This document shows, one piece after another, positions 28,213 to 39,224 of a DNA stretch of 64,000 nt; the first letter of the stretch is position 1, and each line of letters opens with the position of its first letter. Under the pieces are notes generated by a model. It was not told the DNA's origin. It searched no databases and saw only the letters and a list, made by a program, of their open reading frames with translations. The DNA is from CAMTUH01 sp947084935 (GTDB taxonomy: Bacteria; Pseudomonadota; Gammaproteobacteria; Coxiellales; Coxiellaceae). The translations under genes were made by a program, and so were the position numbers. Location of the stretch: contig CAMTUH010000006.1 of NCBI GenBank assembly GCA_947084935.1, positions 62,001 through 126,000 on the forward strand, in the 5' to 3' direction.

Positions 28213-28219
28213 CTACAAA

Positions 28220-29146
28220 CTACATACTCTTAACTAAACGCTTCGGGGCGATTTTGCCGTCGCTTAACACTTCGCCGATTCCTAAAAAAGAATTATTGTG
28301 ATCGAGCAAGCGAACGAATCCTTCCGTCGGTGCGTTAGGAACCATCACTGCATGTCCACGACATAAATAAAACGCCGTGGTTTTTGAAAGTTTGAGCTCC
28401 GAAAGGTGCATAATCATACTTTCAACCGGCAACAAATAATGATCCAATGCCGCGAGGTTTTCCTCATCGTATTCTTTTTCCAAACGAGTCAGCGATGTGA
28501 TTTGCGATTCTTCATAATGCGCAACGGACAAACGCCGCAACGCAACGACGTAAGCACCGCAGCCAATAGCCTCGCCCAAATCATCAACCAGTGTACGAAT
28601 GTACGTTCCTTTGCTGCAATGCACGTATAATTCAAGAATATTCTCTTGCCAGTCTGTCATCTTTAATTCATGAATCGTGATCGAGCGGCTCTCTCGATGC
28701 ACTTCAATCCCTTGTCGCGCTAATTTATACAGCGGCTGCCCGTGATGTTTTAACGCCGAATACATCGAAGGCACTTGTTGTATGGCGCCCCGAAAAGACT
28801 CTAAGAATTTTTCCAGCTCTCGCCGTGTTAATTTTGGAACGGATTTTTCTGCAGTAATTTCACCTTCGCTGTCACCCGTCGCAGTTCGCGCACCCAATTG
28901 CGCTTTAACTACGTAGGATTTATCCGCATTGAGTAAATAGTGAGAAAATTTTGTGGCTTCACCAAGACAGATCGGCAACAGCCCATCGGCGATCGGATCC
29001 AGACTCCCAGTGTGACCGGCTTTTTTCGCGTGCAGCAGTCGTTTCACGCGCTGCAGCGCGGCGTTCGACGTCAGCCCCCTCGGTTTATCGATCAGCAAAA
29101 TACCGTCGACGCGTCGAGATTTTTTCTCGCCATTATTCGTTTTCAT
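28220..29146 (-). CDS. truB: tRNA pseudouridine-55 synthase
   Basis: 308 residues from MKTNNGEKKSRRVDGILLID (ATG 29146, GGA five bases upstream). The open frame extends 18 codons further within rbfA. It makes pseudouridine 55 in the T-arm of tRNAs. The nucleophile is Asp50 in HTGSLDPIADG. A C-terminal PUA-like domain is present. Its start overlaps the rbfA end by 14 bases, and it is the last gene of the rimP-nusA-infB-rbfA-truB operon. Confidence 0.95.
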   Translation of the reverse strand: MKTNNGEKKSRRVDGILLIDKPRGLTSNAALQRVKRLLHAKKAGHTGSLDPIADGLLPICLGEATKFSHYLLNADKSYVVKAQLGARTATGDSEGEITAEKSVPKLTRRELEKFLESFRGAIQQVPSMYSALKHHGQPLYKLARQGIEVHRESRSITIHELKMTDWQENILELYVHCSKGTYIRTLVDDLGEAIGCGAYVVALRRLSVAHYEESQITSLTRLEKEYDEENLAALDHYLLPVESMIMHLSELKLSKTTAFYLCRGHAVMVPNAPTEGFVRLLDHNNSFLGIGEVLSDGKIAPKRLVKSM

Positions 29147-29522
29147 CGTTTCCATCGTCGTTTTTATGCAGCTTTCGATCTTCATCAAGCGCTTTATCAA
29201 TCAGCGAAGAAATTTTCGCACCGCGTTCAACGGATTCGTCATAAACGAATTGTAACTGTGGGACGTATCGCAAATCCGTTGCATCCGCTAATAAATGGCG
29301 TAAATAACCGCCGGCCTTTTTCAAGGCCGCCTGAACCCCTCCACGGTCTTTCTGCTCCAGCACCGTGTAAAACACACGCGCTTGCTTGAAATCAGAAGAT
29401 AAACGAACAGCCGTCAAAGAAATGTCCGTTAGTCGAGGATCGTAGATTTCTCGTTTCAACAATTCAGCTAATTGATGCAGAATGAGATCGGAAACACGTT
29501 TTTTGCGCGGGGATTCGGTCAT
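29133..29522 (-). CDS. rbfA: Ribosome-binding factor A
   Basis: 129 residues from MTESPRKKRVSDLILHQLAE (ATG 29522). This KH-fold cold-shock factor acts in 16S rRNA 5'-end maturation of 30S subunits. Family motifs LLKREIYDPRL and the Asp/Glu-rich tail are present. A palindrome lies between it and infB. The 35-codon upstream extension is encoded by that palindrome and infB and is rejected. Confidence 0.95.
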   Translation of the reverse strand: MTESPRKKRVSDLILHQLAELLKREIYDPRLTDISLTAVRLSSDFKQARVFYTVLEQKDRGGVQAALKKAGGYLRHLLADATDLRYVPQLQFVYDESVERGAKISSLIDKALDEDRKLHKNDDGNDENE

Positions 29523-29546
29523 GAGTTTTCTCGTATCGTCATTTGG

Positions 29547-29568
29547 ATCCCGGCTTCCTTGCCGGGAT
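29547..29568. repeat. Short palindrome (family 4) between infB and rbfA
   Basis: The stem ATCCCGGC/GCCGGGAT closes a six-base loop. In the mRNA strand (minus) the loop reads AAGGAA. It is flanked by TTGG and GACGG, as in the other family members. Confidence 0.7.
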
Positions 29569-29574
29569 GACGGA

Positions 29575-31998
29575 TTAAATCTTCCTTTCAACCTGAATCT
29601 TTTGATACACTTCGATTTGATCGCCAACTTTTATGTCGTTATAATTCTTAACGCCAATACCGCATTCCGTGCCGCTTTTCACTTCGTTCACGTCGTCTTT
29701 AAAACGACGTAAGGACTCTAATTCGCCCTCATAAACGACAACGTTATTCCGCAACACGCGAATGGGTAAATGGCGACGCATGGTGCCTTCCGTAACAATA
29801 CAACCCGCAATCGCACCAAATTTTGATGATCGGAACACATCGCGTACTTCGGCCAATCCCACGATTTTTTCTTGATATTCGGGCGCAAGTAACCCACTCA
29901 GTGCTTTTTTCACTTCCTCAATCAAACTGTAAATAACGCTGTAATAACGCAGATCAACACCTTCACGCTCAACCAACGCACGCCCCGATGCATCGGCACG
30001 AACGTTAAAACCAACAATAACGGCATTGGAAGCAATCGCTAAATTGACGTCGGATTCCGTGATACCACCCACGCCACCTGCAATGATATTGACTTTCACT
30101 TCTTTCGTTGACAACTTCGTTAACGCGTCGCTGATCGCTTCCAGCGAACCTTGGACATCGGCTTTTAATACAATGTTTAATACACTTTGTTTGGCCTCGC
30201 CCATTTGGTCAAACAGACGATCCAATTTAGCCGTATGTTTCGTGGATAACTGCACTTCTCGATATTTGCCTTGACGAAACTGCGCAATTTCTCGGGCTTT
30301 TCGCTCGTCTTCAATAACGATCGCTTCATCCCCCGCCATCAACGTACCGGACATGCCCAATACTTCGACGGGGATGGAAGGGCCCGCGCTTTCACACGGT
30401 TTACCGTCGTCACCGATCATCGCGCGCACGCGACCATACTCACGACCCACCAGTAAAATATCACCGCGGCGCAACTCACCGCTCGTCACCAATATCGTGG
30501 CAACGGGGCCGCGACCTTTATCCAAGCGCGATTCAATAACCATACCACGCGCCGGACCCTTGTCGACGGCTTTTAATTCTAATACTTCGGCTTGCAGCAA
30601 AATGCGTTCCAATAAATCGTCGACACCTGCTCCCGTTTTCGCCGAGATATTTTGAAACATCGTATCACCACCCCAATCCTCTGACATGACGTTGTGTCGC
30701 GATAATTCAGTTCTGATACGATCGGGATCCGCATCGGATTTATCCATTTTATTGATCGCTACCACGATAGGCACTTCAGCCGCACGCGCGTGTTGAATCG
30801 CTTCAACGGTTTGCGGCATCACTCCATCATCGGCCGCCACCACCAGCACCACGATGTCCGTGCATTTTGCACCCCGTGCACGCATGGCGGTAAATGCTTC
30901 GTGGCCCGGCGTATCCAGGAACGTAATCATGCCTTTCTTCGTTTCGACGTGGTACGCACCAATATGCTGGGTAATACCACCCGCTTCCATGCTCGTCACT
31001 TTGGTCCGACGAATGTAATCGAGCAAAGACGTTTTACCGTGATCGACGTGTCCCATGATAGTAACCACGGGCGCTCGGGAAACCGCTTCCCCTTTAATCT
31101 CCGTGGCGATGATTAAGTCTTCTTCCAGCGCATTTTCTTTGAGTAATTTTGGCTTATGGCCCATTTCTTCAACCACAAGCACAGCAGTATCTTGATCAAT
31201 ACGTTGATTAATCGTCACCAAGGCGCCCATACCCATCATCACTTTAATAACTTCGGCGGCTTTCACCGACATTTTCTGTGCTAAATCAGCAACGGTAATC
31301 GATTCCGGAATACCCACTTCATGCACGACGGGAGCCGTTGGCTTTGCAAAGCCCTGCTCCAATTGTGCAGAAGCCGTTTCTTTATACGGTTTTGGCCTTC
31401 TCTTTTTACGATAAACGACCTCATCGTATTTGAGCATGTGCAATTCTTCGCGTTCCCATTTACTGCTGCGCTCTGGCTTGCGCGTATGGGTTCGTGAATC
31501 GCGACGAGGCCCTTTCTTTGCTCGCTCGGATTCAGCAGGAAATCGCTTTGGCTTTTCAGTTTTTTCTTCACTCGAAGTGGGGGGCTCTTCCCGTTTTTCC
31601 GTTGCCACTTCCACCCCAGCCGCAACTTCAGCAACCTCTTGAGGACCGCTGGGTGCTCCGGATTCTTGTGGTGTTGTGATTTCTTCCGCTTGTGGCGCTT
31701 CTTCAACTGCCGTGGGTTTGACGTAGGTTCGTTTGGTTCGAATCTCGACGTTAACACTCTTTTTACCCTGCCTTACAATGCTTAACTTTTTACGCTTTAA
31801 CGTAATTTGTCCGCGTTTTTTGGGCTCTCCCACGCCGTGCTCTTCTTTAAGGTGCAAGAGTAATTTCCGCTTTTCTTCGTCGCTAATTGTTTGGTCAGCG
31901 TTCGAAGCATCAATACCGGCCGCTTTTAGTTGTTCTAAAAGACGTTCGGGTGTTGCGCCTACTAATTCGGCAAGTTGTTTAATGCTGACGTCCGCCAT
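29575..31998 (-). CDS. infB: Translation initiation factor IF-2
   Basis: 807 residues. This GTPase places initiator tRNA on the 30S subunit. An IF2-N-type domain at the start ([20 protein letters not shown]) is followed by a long charged linker. The G domain has G1 GHVDHGKT (316-323), DTPGH, and NKMDK, then domains II-IV that bind fMet-tRNA. The stop codon lies at the edge of the family 4 palindrome. It starts eight bases after nusA. Confidence 0.98.
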   Translation of the reverse strand: MADVSIKQLAELVGATPERLLEQLKAAGIDASNADQTISDEEKRKLLLHLKEEHGVGEPKKRGQITLKRKKLSIVRQGKKSVNVEIRTKRTYVKPTAVEEAPQAEEITTPQESGAPSGPQEVAEVAAGVEVATEKREEPPTSSEEKTEKPKRFPAESERAKKGPRRDSRTHTRKPERSSKWEREELHMLKYDEVVYRKKRRPKPYKETASAQLEQGFAKPTAPVVHEVGIPESITVADLAQKMSVKAAEVIKVMMGMGALVTINQRIDQDTAVLVVEEMGHKPKLLKENALEEDLIIATEIKGEAVSRAPVVTIMGHVDHGKTSLLDYIRRTKVTSMEAGGITQHIGAYHVETKKGMITFLDTPGHEAFTAMRARGAKCTDIVVLVVAADDGVMPQTVEAIQHARAAEVPIVVAINKMDKSDADPDRIRTELSRHNVMSEDWGGDTMFQNISAKTGAGVDDLLERILLQAEVLELKAVDKGPARGMVIESRLDKGRGPVATILVTSGELRRGDILLVGREYGRVRAMIGDDGKPCESAGPSIPVEVLGMSGTLMAGDEAIVIEDERKAREIAQFRQGKYREVQLSTKHTAKLDRLFDQMGEAKQSVLNIVLKADVQGSLEAISDALTKLSTKEVKVNIIAGGVGGITESDVNLAIASNAVIVGFNVRADASGRALVEREGVDLRYYSVIYSLIEEVKKALSGLLAPEYQEKIVGLAEVRDVFRSSKFGAIAGCIVTEGTMRRHLPIRVLRNNVVVYEGELESLRRFKDDVNEVKSGTECGIGVKNYNDIKVGDQIEVYQKIQVERKI

Positions 31999-32006
31999 AC
32001 CTTACC

Positions 32007-33512
32007 TCATTGCGATTCTGATTCTTCTTTCGCAAACCAATGTGCACGCGCTGCCATAATTAATTTCGCAGCGACCTCATCCTCAATATCAATAACCGCT
32101 TCTAAATCATCAACGGATTGATCCGCTAAATCATCACGAGTCACAATACCGTGGCTCGCTAATTTACGCGCCAGTTCTTCCGTCATGCCTTCAACCGCTA
32201 ATAAATCCTCCGCCGGTTTTTTATCGCCCAATTCTTCCTGGCTCGCAATTTCTTGAGTCAATAAGACATCGCTCGCTCGGCGCTGCAGTTCCACGACAAT
32301 GTCTTCGTCAAAACCTTCGACGCCTTGCAGTTCTTCTTTGGGCACGTAGGCAATTTCTTCCAACGAAGTGAATCCTTCTTGCACGAGCGCATCAGCCACG
32401 TCTTCATCCACGTCGAGTTTTTCCATGAAAACCGTCTTCGTTTTATTAGCTTCTTTCTCGTGTTTTTGCGCCAAATCCGCCTCCGTCATTACGTTAAGCG
32501 TCCAACCGGTGAGTTCACTCGCCAAACGAACGTTTTGACCGCCACGACCAATGGCTTGCGACAACTGTTCTTCACTCACGGCAATATCCATGGTGTGCGA
32601 ATCTTCATCGACCACAATGGACGCCACTTCTGCGGGCGCCATCGCATTGATAACTAATTGTGCGGGATTATCGTCCCATAGCACGATGTCAATGCGTTCA
32701 CCACCCAGCTCATTCGAAACAGCTTGCACACGAGATCCACGCATACCGACGCAAGCACCGATGGGATCAATGCGCCCATCGTTCGTCTTGACCGCAATTT
32801 TTGCGCGAGAACCCGGATCACGCGCTGCACCTTTAATTTCAATGACTTCTTCACCGATTTCAGGCACTTCGATTTTAAATAATTCTTTTAAAAATTCCGG
32901 TCGCGTGCGACTGATCAATAGCTGCGGTCCGCGCTTTTCTTCGCGCACGCTGTGTAATAAGGCGCGCAAACGATCGTTGATGCGAAACGCTTCTCGCGGA
33001 ATCATTTCTTCTCGAGGAAGCAAGGCTTCGGCATTTTCACCCATATCCAAAATAATACTGTCTCGAGTTACGCGTTTAACGACACCAATCACCAATTCAC
33101 CAATACGTTTTTCGTATTGCTTGATGATTTTTGCACGCTCCGCCTCACGAACTTTCTGCACGATGACCTGTTTGGCTTGTTGCGCCGCAATGCGACCAAA
33201 TGCGACGGATTCGGTAGGCTCTTCAATAGAATCGCCCACTTTGAGTTCAGGATCTACTTCTTTCGCCTGGGTCAGGTGAATTTGTTGCGCCGGAAATTCG
33301 AGCTCTTGCCCATCTTCAGCCACCGTCCAACAACGAAAAGAATCGTAATCGCCCGTCTTGCGATCAATTGCCACGCGAATTTTTACTTCGTCTTTAAAAC
33401 GTTTGGCCGCCACCGCCGCTAAGGCTGCTTCGATGGCTTCGAAAATTACTTCTTTCGAAACACCGCGTTCGTTCGACATGGAATCTACAATCAGTAAAAT
33501 GTCTTTATTCAT
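32007..33512 (-). CDS. nusA: Transcription termination/antitermination protein NusA
   Basis: 501 residues. An RNA-polymerase-binding N-terminal domain, an S1 domain ([18 protein letters not shown], about 135-200) and two KH domains ([16 protein letters not shown] near 250) are followed by two helix-hairpin-helix repeats in the last 150 residues, as in enteric NusA. It controls pausing and termination. Three bases separate it from rimP. Confidence 0.98.
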   Translation of the reverse strand: MNKDILLIVDSMSNERGVSKEVIFEAIEAALAAVAAKRFKDEVKIRVAIDRKTGDYDSFRCWTVAEDGQELEFPAQQIHLTQAKEVDPELKVGDSIEEPTESVAFGRIAAQQAKQVIVQKVREAERAKIIKQYEKRIGELVIGVVKRVTRDSIILDMGENAEALLPREEMIPREAFRINDRLRALLHSVREEKRGPQLLISRTRPEFLKELFKIEVPEIGEEVIEIKGAARDPGSRAKIAVKTNDGRIDPIGACVGMRGSRVQAVSNELGGERIDIVLWDDNPAQLVINAMAPAEVASIVVDEDSHTMDIAVSEEQLSQAIGRGGQNVRLASELTGWTLNVMTEADLAQKHEKEANKTKTVFMEKLDVDEDVADALVQEGFTSLEEIAYVPKEELQGVEGFDEDIVVELQRRASDVLLTQEIASQEELGDKKPAEDLLAVEGMTEELARKLASHGIVTRDDLADQSVDDLEAVIDIEDEVAAKLIMAARAHWFAKEESESQ

Positions 33513-33515
33513 CGC

Positions 33516-33980
33516 TTACCTCTTATCGAAATCCGCTATCAAATTAGCTTTCTCAATTTCACTTAACGAAATCACTCGAGTTAAATTATCCACCTTCAGC
33601 GTAATACGCTCTCCTTCCACCGCTTCAACAATTCCACGGTACTGACGCCGACCCTCTTCTGGGACTCTCAAGCGAACTGAGACACACCTTCCTAGAAAAC
33701 GGCGATAGTGCTCAGCCGTAAACAAGGGTCGCTCAAGCCCCGGCGAAGAGACTTCAAGGAGGTAGCGCCCCTGAACAGGATCCTCTACATCCAACGTCGC
33801 ACTCACTTGTCGGCTGACCTTCGCGCAATCATCTAGGGTTACACCACTAGGCCCGTCGATAAAGATCCGTAATAGACTACGATAATGATGCCGATGCAGC
33901 TCACAGCCAACGAATTCAAACCCCATCGCCTCAACGGCCGGGGCTATGATCTGCGCCAATTGTGAACCCTTCGCAGTCAT
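33516..33980 (-). CDS. rimP: Ribosome maturation factor RimP
   Basis: 154 residues from MTAKGSQLAQIIAPAVEAMG (ATG 33980); the 11 codons upstream are not family-like. It is needed for 30S assembly. The motifs FEFVGCEL, LRIFIDGPSGVTLDDC and YLLEVSSPGLERPL are typical. It is the first protein gene of the operon, preceded by two hairpins and tRNA-fMet. Confidence 0.96.
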   Translation of the reverse strand: MTAKGSQLAQIIAPAVEAMGFEFVGCELHRHHYRSLLRIFIDGPSGVTLDDCAKVSRQVSATLDVEDPVQGRYLLEVSSPGLERPLFTAEHYRRFLGRCVSVRLRVPEEGRRQYRGIVEAVEGERITLKVDNLTRVISLSEIEKANLIADFDKR

Positions 33981-34002
33981 CGCATCAAGCCTATAAAATA
34001 AA

Positions 34003-34023
34003 AAAGGGCTCAAAAGGCCCTTT
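34003..34023 (-). terminator. Hairpin upstream of rimP, possible second terminator or attenuator
   Basis: AAAGGGC/GCCCTTT (34003-34009 with 34017-34023) with a seven-base loop. On the minus strand it is followed by TTTATTTTAT. It sits after the terminator of tRNA-fMet and before rimP, so read-through into the operon may be controlled here. Confidence 0.5.
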
Positions 34024-34027
34024 GATC

Positions 34028-34050
34028 AAAAAAAACCCCACCGGGGTTTT
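34028..34050 (-). terminator. Intrinsic terminator after tRNA-fMet
   Basis: On the minus strand AAAACCCC-GGT-GGGGTTTT (34032-34050) is followed by further T residues, eight in all. It lies 12 bases after the tRNA 3' end. Confidence 0.75.
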
Positions 34051-34061
34051 AGCCTAAATAT

Positions 34062-34138
<77 letters not shown>

Positions 34139-34192
34139 TCGACGCTGCCCTATAGTATAAACAAATCAAGCAAAAGACAAGGACAGATAAGC

Positions 34193-35626
34193 CTAAAACG
34201 CCAGATGGGACAGCCCAAACAACCACCCCGGGAAAATGCCCAGCAGCAATACGGAAATTCCGTTTATAGTAATCCCTACCTTCATATCCCAGGAATAGTG
34301 GATGGGATCTCGAGTGTGGCCGCTTTCAAAATACATCACCTTCACCACGCGGATATAATAGTAAACACCGACGATCGCAAAGAGGACCGCGAGAACCGCA
34401 AGCCATACCAAATGAACCTGTATTAAGGCCTCTAAGACACCCACTTTTGCAATAAATCCCACTAACGGAGGTACCCCAGCCAGCGAAAAGAATATTAACA
34501 TCATCATAAACGCCAGCCACGGATTTCGCTCATTGAGGCCTGCAAAATCATGAATATTCTCCGCTTCGATCCCGGCTTTACTCATTAAGATCACCATACC
34601 GAATGCGCCCAGCGTCATCAAACTGTAAGTAATCATATAAAATAATGCTGCGGAATAACCTCGTGGCGTCGCACACAAAATTCCAAGCAGTAGATAGCCC
34701 ATATGCGCAATCGAAGAATACGCCAACAACCGCTTGATGTTCGTCTGTACGATCGCCGCAAGATTACCGATACCCATCGATAAAATCGACACCACCATCA
34801 GCATTTCCTGCCATTGAACGTGTAACGTTGGCATCGCGTCGATAAATAAACGAGTTACCAACGCAAATGCCGCAATCTTAGGAGCCGTTGAAATAAATAA
34901 AGTTACTGACGTCGGCGCACCATCGTACACGTCCGGCACCCACATATGAAAAGGCGCCGCACCTAATTTAAATGCAACTCCCGCCGTAATAAAAACAAGA
35001 CCAAACAACAAAATTATACTCTGATTGACGGGCGTGGCTGAAACCATTTTTGCGACGGTTAACATATCCAAACTTTTGGTCGCTCCAAAAATCATGGATA
35101 ATCCATACAACAACAGTCCCGAAGCTAAAGCACCAATAACAAAATATTTCATGGCCGCTTCTACACAGCGCGTTTTTCGACGATGCATGGCCACCATGGC
35201 ATACGTAGGCAACGCCAACAACTCAACACCTAAAAATAAAGTAAGAAAATTATAAGAAGAAACCAACACCATCATGCCCAGCATGGACAACAACCCCAAC
35301 ACGTAAAATTCATTCGAAGCAATTTTACGCTCGCGATTATAATTTCTCGAATAAAGAAACGTAAAAAAGACCGATAAATAAATGAAGAGCTTTAAGACTA
35401 CTGAAAGATGATCGGATATAAAACTGTTCCCAAACGCCAGAACCGTCGTGGATGAATCAAAAACAACAAACACGTGCCACGTCAGCCACGCGACCACGAT
35501 TAACGTAATTTGCGAAAGATAATAAGAGAGATCCCGATATCGCGTGAAAAAAACGCCCGCCATCAAAATCACCAGCGCCATGATCAAAATAAATATCTCT
35601 GGAATTATCGGCACTACGTTAATCAT
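34193..35626 (-). CDS. nuoN: NADH-quinone oxidoreductase subunit N
   Basis: 477 residues from MINVVPIIPEIFILIMAL (ATG 35626; GAGG eight bases upstream). It is an antiporter-like, proton-pumping membrane subunit of complex I with about 14 helices. Key features are an LFLGVELLALPTYAM segment with the helix-5 Glu, and KLGAAPFHMWVPDVYDGAPT with Lys and His of the channel. It is the last gene of nuoA-N, separated from nuoM by a family 2 repeat. Confidence 0.97.
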   Translation of the reverse strand: MINVVPIIPEIFILIMALVILMAGVFFTRYRDLSYYLSQITLIVVAWLTWHVFVVFDSSTTVLAFGNSFISDHLSVVLKLFIYLSVFFTFLYSRNYNRERKIASNEFYVLGLLSMLGMMVLVSSYNFLTLFLGVELLALPTYAMVAMHRRKTRCVEAAMKYFVIGALASGLLLYGLSMIFGATKSLDMLTVAKMVSATPVNQSIILLFGLVFITAGVAFKLGAAPFHMWVPDVYDGAPTSVTLFISTAPKIAAFALVTRLFIDAMPTLHVQWQEMLMVVSILSMGIGNLAAIVQTNIKRLLAYSSIAHMGYLLLGILCATPRGYSAALFYMITYSLMTLGAFGMVILMSKAGIEAENIHDFAGLNERNPWLAFMMMLIFFSLAGVPPLVGFIAKVGVLEALIQVHLVWLAVLAVLFAIVGVYYYIRVVKVMYFESGHTRDPIHYSWDMKVGITINGISVLLLGIFPGWLFGLSHLAF

Positions 35627-35656
35627 GTCAAAAACCTCAACTTCTATATTCAATTC

Positions 35657-35735
35657 GTAGCCTTGATGGAGCTTTGCGTAATCAAGGAATTCAATTCCTG
35701 GATTACGCCCCGAAGCGGGGCTTCATCCAGGCTAC
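35657..35735 (-). repeat. Family 2 repeat between nuoM and nuoN
   Basis: A reverse-oriented copy from GTAGCC (35657) to GGCTAC (35735), with the hairpin GCCCCGAAGCGGGGC (35707-35721). It occupies most of the 113-bp nuoM-nuoN spacer, so the operon mRNA carries its hairpins. Confidence 0.85.
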
Positions 35736-35739
35736 GAAT

Positions 35740-37260
35740 TTATAATCTGGACTGCAAGCTGACCTGCAACAACTTTTCAATCGACGCGTGGTACACGTTT
35801 AACAATGAATTGGGATAAAGTCCAATCCACAATACGGCCGCCGTCACCAAAACAAAAATAAGGGTGTCCGTCACACCAATGTCTCTCAATTCAGCTACCG
35901 CCGGATTCGTAATCGGCCCGTAAAACACGCGTTTATACATCCACAACGTATACGCGGCACCAATCACTAAAGTCGACGCGGCAATAAACGTCACCCAAAA
36001 ACTGGCCTTGAACGTACTGAGTAAAATCATAAACTCGCCCACAAATCCAGACGTGCCCGGCAAGCCGATGTTGGACATCGCAAAAACCATAAAAAATGCG
36101 GCAAAATAAGGCATGGTTTTTGCAATACCCCCAAAATCGCGAATAGTGCGTGAATGCAATTGCTGATAGAGCACTCCAAACGCCAAGAACATGGCCCCCG
36201 CTCCAAACGCGTGCGAGATCATTTGCATCATTGCACCTTCCAAGCTTAAAAAAGCATCTTGCATATTCCCCGTTCGCGCAACAACGATATAAAGCATAAA
36301 CGCACCCAACGTGACAAACCCCATGTGCGCCACGGAAGAATAAGCGATCAATCGCTTCATATCAGTTTGTGCGAGGGCAATAAATCCGATGTAAACGATG
36401 GCAATGAGCGACAAGGCAATCATCAGCCAATCCAAATGCCGACTCGCATCGGGAACAATCGGTAAGCTGAACCTCAAAAAACCGTAAGAACCCAACTTCA
36501 GCATTAACGCCGCTAATACCACCGAGCCACCCACGGGTGCTTCGGTATGTGCATCTGGCAACCACGTGTGCACGGGCCACATCGGTACTTTAATGGCAAA
36601 CGCAATGAGGAAACCGATAAACACTAAAATTTGTACGCGCATCGTCATGTGTAAGCGGTAATAGTCTAAGATGTAGAAACTGCCGGAATGCATGCGCAAG
36701 TACAGCAGCGCAACCAATAACAAAGCAGACCCAAAAAAAGTAAACAGGAAAAATTTAATTGCCGCATAGGAACGTTTTTCCATGCCCCAAATACCGATGC
36801 TCAGATACATAGGAATTAACATGGCCTCCCAAAAGAAATAAAAGAGCATGGCGTCCAAAGATGCAAACACACCCGACACCGCGCCCTGCATCACCAAAAA
36901 AGCCGCTAAATATTGCCCGACTTTTTTGTGCACCATCGTCCAAGAAGCCAAGACCACCAATATCGTCGTAAAACAGGTCAACACAATGAGTGGCATAGAA
37001 ATACCATCCACGCCAACGTCGTAATTTATTTTGAGTACAGGCACCCAAGCCAAATGCTCCGCAAATTGCATATCTGCCGTATTGGGATTAAACACTAAAT
37101 ACAGCGGTATACATAAGATCAAACAAATAAGAGAAACGATTAATGCTAACACACGCGCCTGATTCGCGCGCTCTTCGCCACCCAACAAAGCAACGGGAAT
37201 AGCTCCCAATATGGGCAACCAAATGATCGTACTCAACAAAGGTATGTGTGAAAAATTCAT
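35740..37260 (-). CDS. nuoM: NADH-quinone oxidoreductase subunit M
   Basis: 506 residues, antiporter-like proton-pumping subunit with about 14 helices. The conserved FFWEAMLIPMYLSIGIWG (channel Glu) and KVPMWPVHTWLPDAHTEAPV (Lys and His) segments are present. It starts three bases after the nuoL stop. Confidence 0.97.
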   Translation of the reverse strand: MNFSHIPLLSTIIWLPILGAIPVALLGGEERANQARVLALIVSLICLILCIPLYLVFNPNTADMQFAEHLAWVPVLKINYDVGVDGISMPLIVLTCFTTILVVLASWTMVHKKVGQYLAAFLVMQGAVSGVFASLDAMLFYFFWEAMLIPMYLSIGIWGMEKRSYAAIKFFLFTFFGSALLLVALLYLRMHSGSFYILDYYRLHMTMRVQILVFIGFLIAFAIKVPMWPVHTWLPDAHTEAPVGGSVVLAALMLKLGSYGFLRFSLPIVPDASRHLDWLMIALSLIAIVYIGFIALAQTDMKRLIAYSSVAHMGFVTLGAFMLYIVVARTGNMQDAFLSLEGAMMQMISHAFGAGAMFLAFGVLYQQLHSRTIRDFGGIAKTMPYFAAFFMVFAMSNIGLPGTSGFVGEFMILLSTFKASFWVTFIAASTLVIGAAYTLWMYKRVFYGPITNPAVAELRDIGVTDTLIFVLVTAAVLWIGLYPNSLLNVYHASIEKLLQVSLQSRL

Positions 37261-37263
37261 GTC

Positions 37264-39222
37264 TTACGCCAACACCAACCAAATTAAAAAAGCCAACAAC
37301 CCAAGAATCATGACGAACACATAATGGTACAAATACCCCGATTGTAATCGCCTCATCCATTGGGCGATTCGGGTTGTATTTTTTCCTGTGCCCTCTACGA
37401 TAAATTGATCCAATATTTTCAAATCACCCACTCGATAAAAGAAATTACTCACCGTGCGGCCACCGCGAACGAACACCACCCAATTCAACGCATCAAATCC
37501 GTATTTCTCTACCAAAATTCGATGCAGCCAAGGGAAATAGCGCTGTAAAAGAACGGGAATTTTCGGTGAAACAATCACGTTAAACCAAGCCAACATAATC
37601 CCGAATGCCGAAAACCAAAACGGTGTTGTCACGACGGAATGCACGGCCATGCGTATCGCACCGTGAAAGTCATTCGACAGCACGGCTAACACATTATAAT
37701 GAGGCAACACGTAAATACTCGAGCCCAACAAACCGGGTATTTGGTACAAAATCCAATGAATCAAAACTGCACCCAAAAAGACCGACGGAATGGCCAACGC
37801 CCACAGCGGCGCACGCATCGTCCACGGCGTCTCTTTAATCTTTCCGCGTAAATGAGGATCGATTTTTTCTTCCGTATGAAAAGCCATGAAAAACGCGCGG
37901 AAAATATAATAGCCCGTCACAAAAGCGCCGATTAATAAACACCAATACGCGTACTCCGCACCGACGATTCCCGAGTGATGGACGGCATCGATGATGGAAT
38001 CTTTCGAATAAAAACCGGCGAAAGGCGGTATCGCCGATAAAGACAATGCACCAATCAGAAACATCGCGTACGTCATCGGCAAATATTTTTTTAAGTTACC
38101 CATTTTCCGTAAATCTTGCTCGTGATGCATCGCGATGATTACAGATCCCGCTGATAAGAAGAGAAGTGCTTTAAAACACGCGTGCGTTAATAAATGGAAA
38201 ATACCGGCCGAAAAGGCCGAGGCTCCATCCGCCGCCATCATATAACCCAGCTGAGACATCGTCGAAAACGCAATCACGCGTTTAATATCGAATTCAACAA
38301 AAGCTAATAAACCCGTCAGCAATGCCGTTGTCGCACCAATCACCAATACCACGCTCAATGCCACGTGCGAAAACTCATACAGCGGCGACATCCGCGCCAC
38401 CATAAAAACTCCAGCCGTTACCATGGTAGCGGCGTGGATCAACGCAGAAATGGGCGTTGGGCCTTCCATGGATTCCGGCAACCACACGTGTAATGGCATC
38501 TGCGCCGATTTACCCATCGCACCGATAAATAATAAAATACACACGACCGTTATGATGGACCAGGAAGTGCCAGGGAAAATTGTAATAGTGGTTTGCGACA
38601 CTTGATTGGCTGCCGAAAAAACGGAGTGGTAATCTAGGCTTCCAAAATAGTCGAGGATGGCTGCAATCCCCAAAATAAAACCAAAGTCCCCCGCGCGATT
38701 AATGAGAAACGCTTTTAAGCTGCCCGCCGCTGCCGATTCCTTGGTATACCAAAACCCAATCAATAAATACGAAACTAAGCCAACGCCTTCCCATCCGAAA
38801 AAGAGCTGAAAGAAATTGTTCGCCGTAACCAACATCAACATCATAAACGTAAACAGCGACATATAGCTGAAAAAGCGTTGATAGCTAGGGTCATCCGACA
38901 TGTAACCCACGCTGTAAATATGTACGACCAACGAAATAAACGTCACAATCACCATCATTACGGAGGTGAGGTTATCGATCATAAATCCGACGTTAAACTG
39001 AAAACTGCCGCTGATGGCCCAGGTGTAAATTGTGCCGTAGAAACTGTCCCCATCGAAAACAACGCGTTTAAAAATCCACAGCGAACACAAAAACGAAACG
39101 GCCATGAGAATAATCGTAACCCAATGCGCGCCGCTGCGTCCGATGCGCTTGGCGCCTAATCCCGCAATTAAAGAGCCCAGCAAGGGGGCTAAGACACTGG
39201 TCAATGCTAAGTACTTTAACAT
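37264..39222 (-). CDS. nuoL: NADH-quinone oxidoreductase subunit L
   Basis: 652 residues. This is the distal proton-pumping subunit, with 14 helices plus the long lateral helix and C-terminal anchor that hold the pump module. FGWEGVGLVSYLLIGFWY and SAQMPLHVWLPESMEGPTPI carry the channel Glu, Lys and His. It starts two bases after nuoK. Confidence 0.97.
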   Translation of the reverse strand: MLKYLALTSVLAPLLGSLIAGLGAKRIGRSGAHWVTIILMAVSFLCSLWIFKRVVFDGDSFYGTIYTWAISGSFQFNVGFMIDNLTSVMMVIVTFISLVVHIYSVGYMSDDPSYQRFFSYMSLFTFMMLMLVTANNFFQLFFGWEGVGLVSYLLIGFWYTKESAAAGSLKAFLINRAGDFGFILGIAAILDYFGSLDYHSVFSAANQVSQTTITIFPGTSWSIITVVCILLFIGAMGKSAQMPLHVWLPESMEGPTPISALIHAATMVTAGVFMVARMSPLYEFSHVALSVVLVIGATTALLTGLLAFVEFDIKRVIAFSTMSQLGYMMAADGASAFSAGIFHLLTHACFKALLFLSAGSVIIAMHHEQDLRKMGNLKKYLPMTYAMFLIGALSLSAIPPFAGFYSKDSIIDAVHHSGIVGAEYAYWCLLIGAFVTGYYIFRAFFMAFHTEEKIDPHLRGKIKETPWTMRAPLWALAIPSVFLGAVLIHWILYQIPGLLGSSIYVLPHYNVLAVLSNDFHGAIRMAVHSVVTTPFWFSAFGIMLAWFNVIVSPKIPVLLQRYFPWLHRILVEKYGFDALNWVVFVRGGRTVSNFFYRVGDLKILDQFIVEGTGKNTTRIAQWMRRLQSGYLYHYVFVMILGLLAFLIWLVLA

Positions 39223-39224
39223 GA

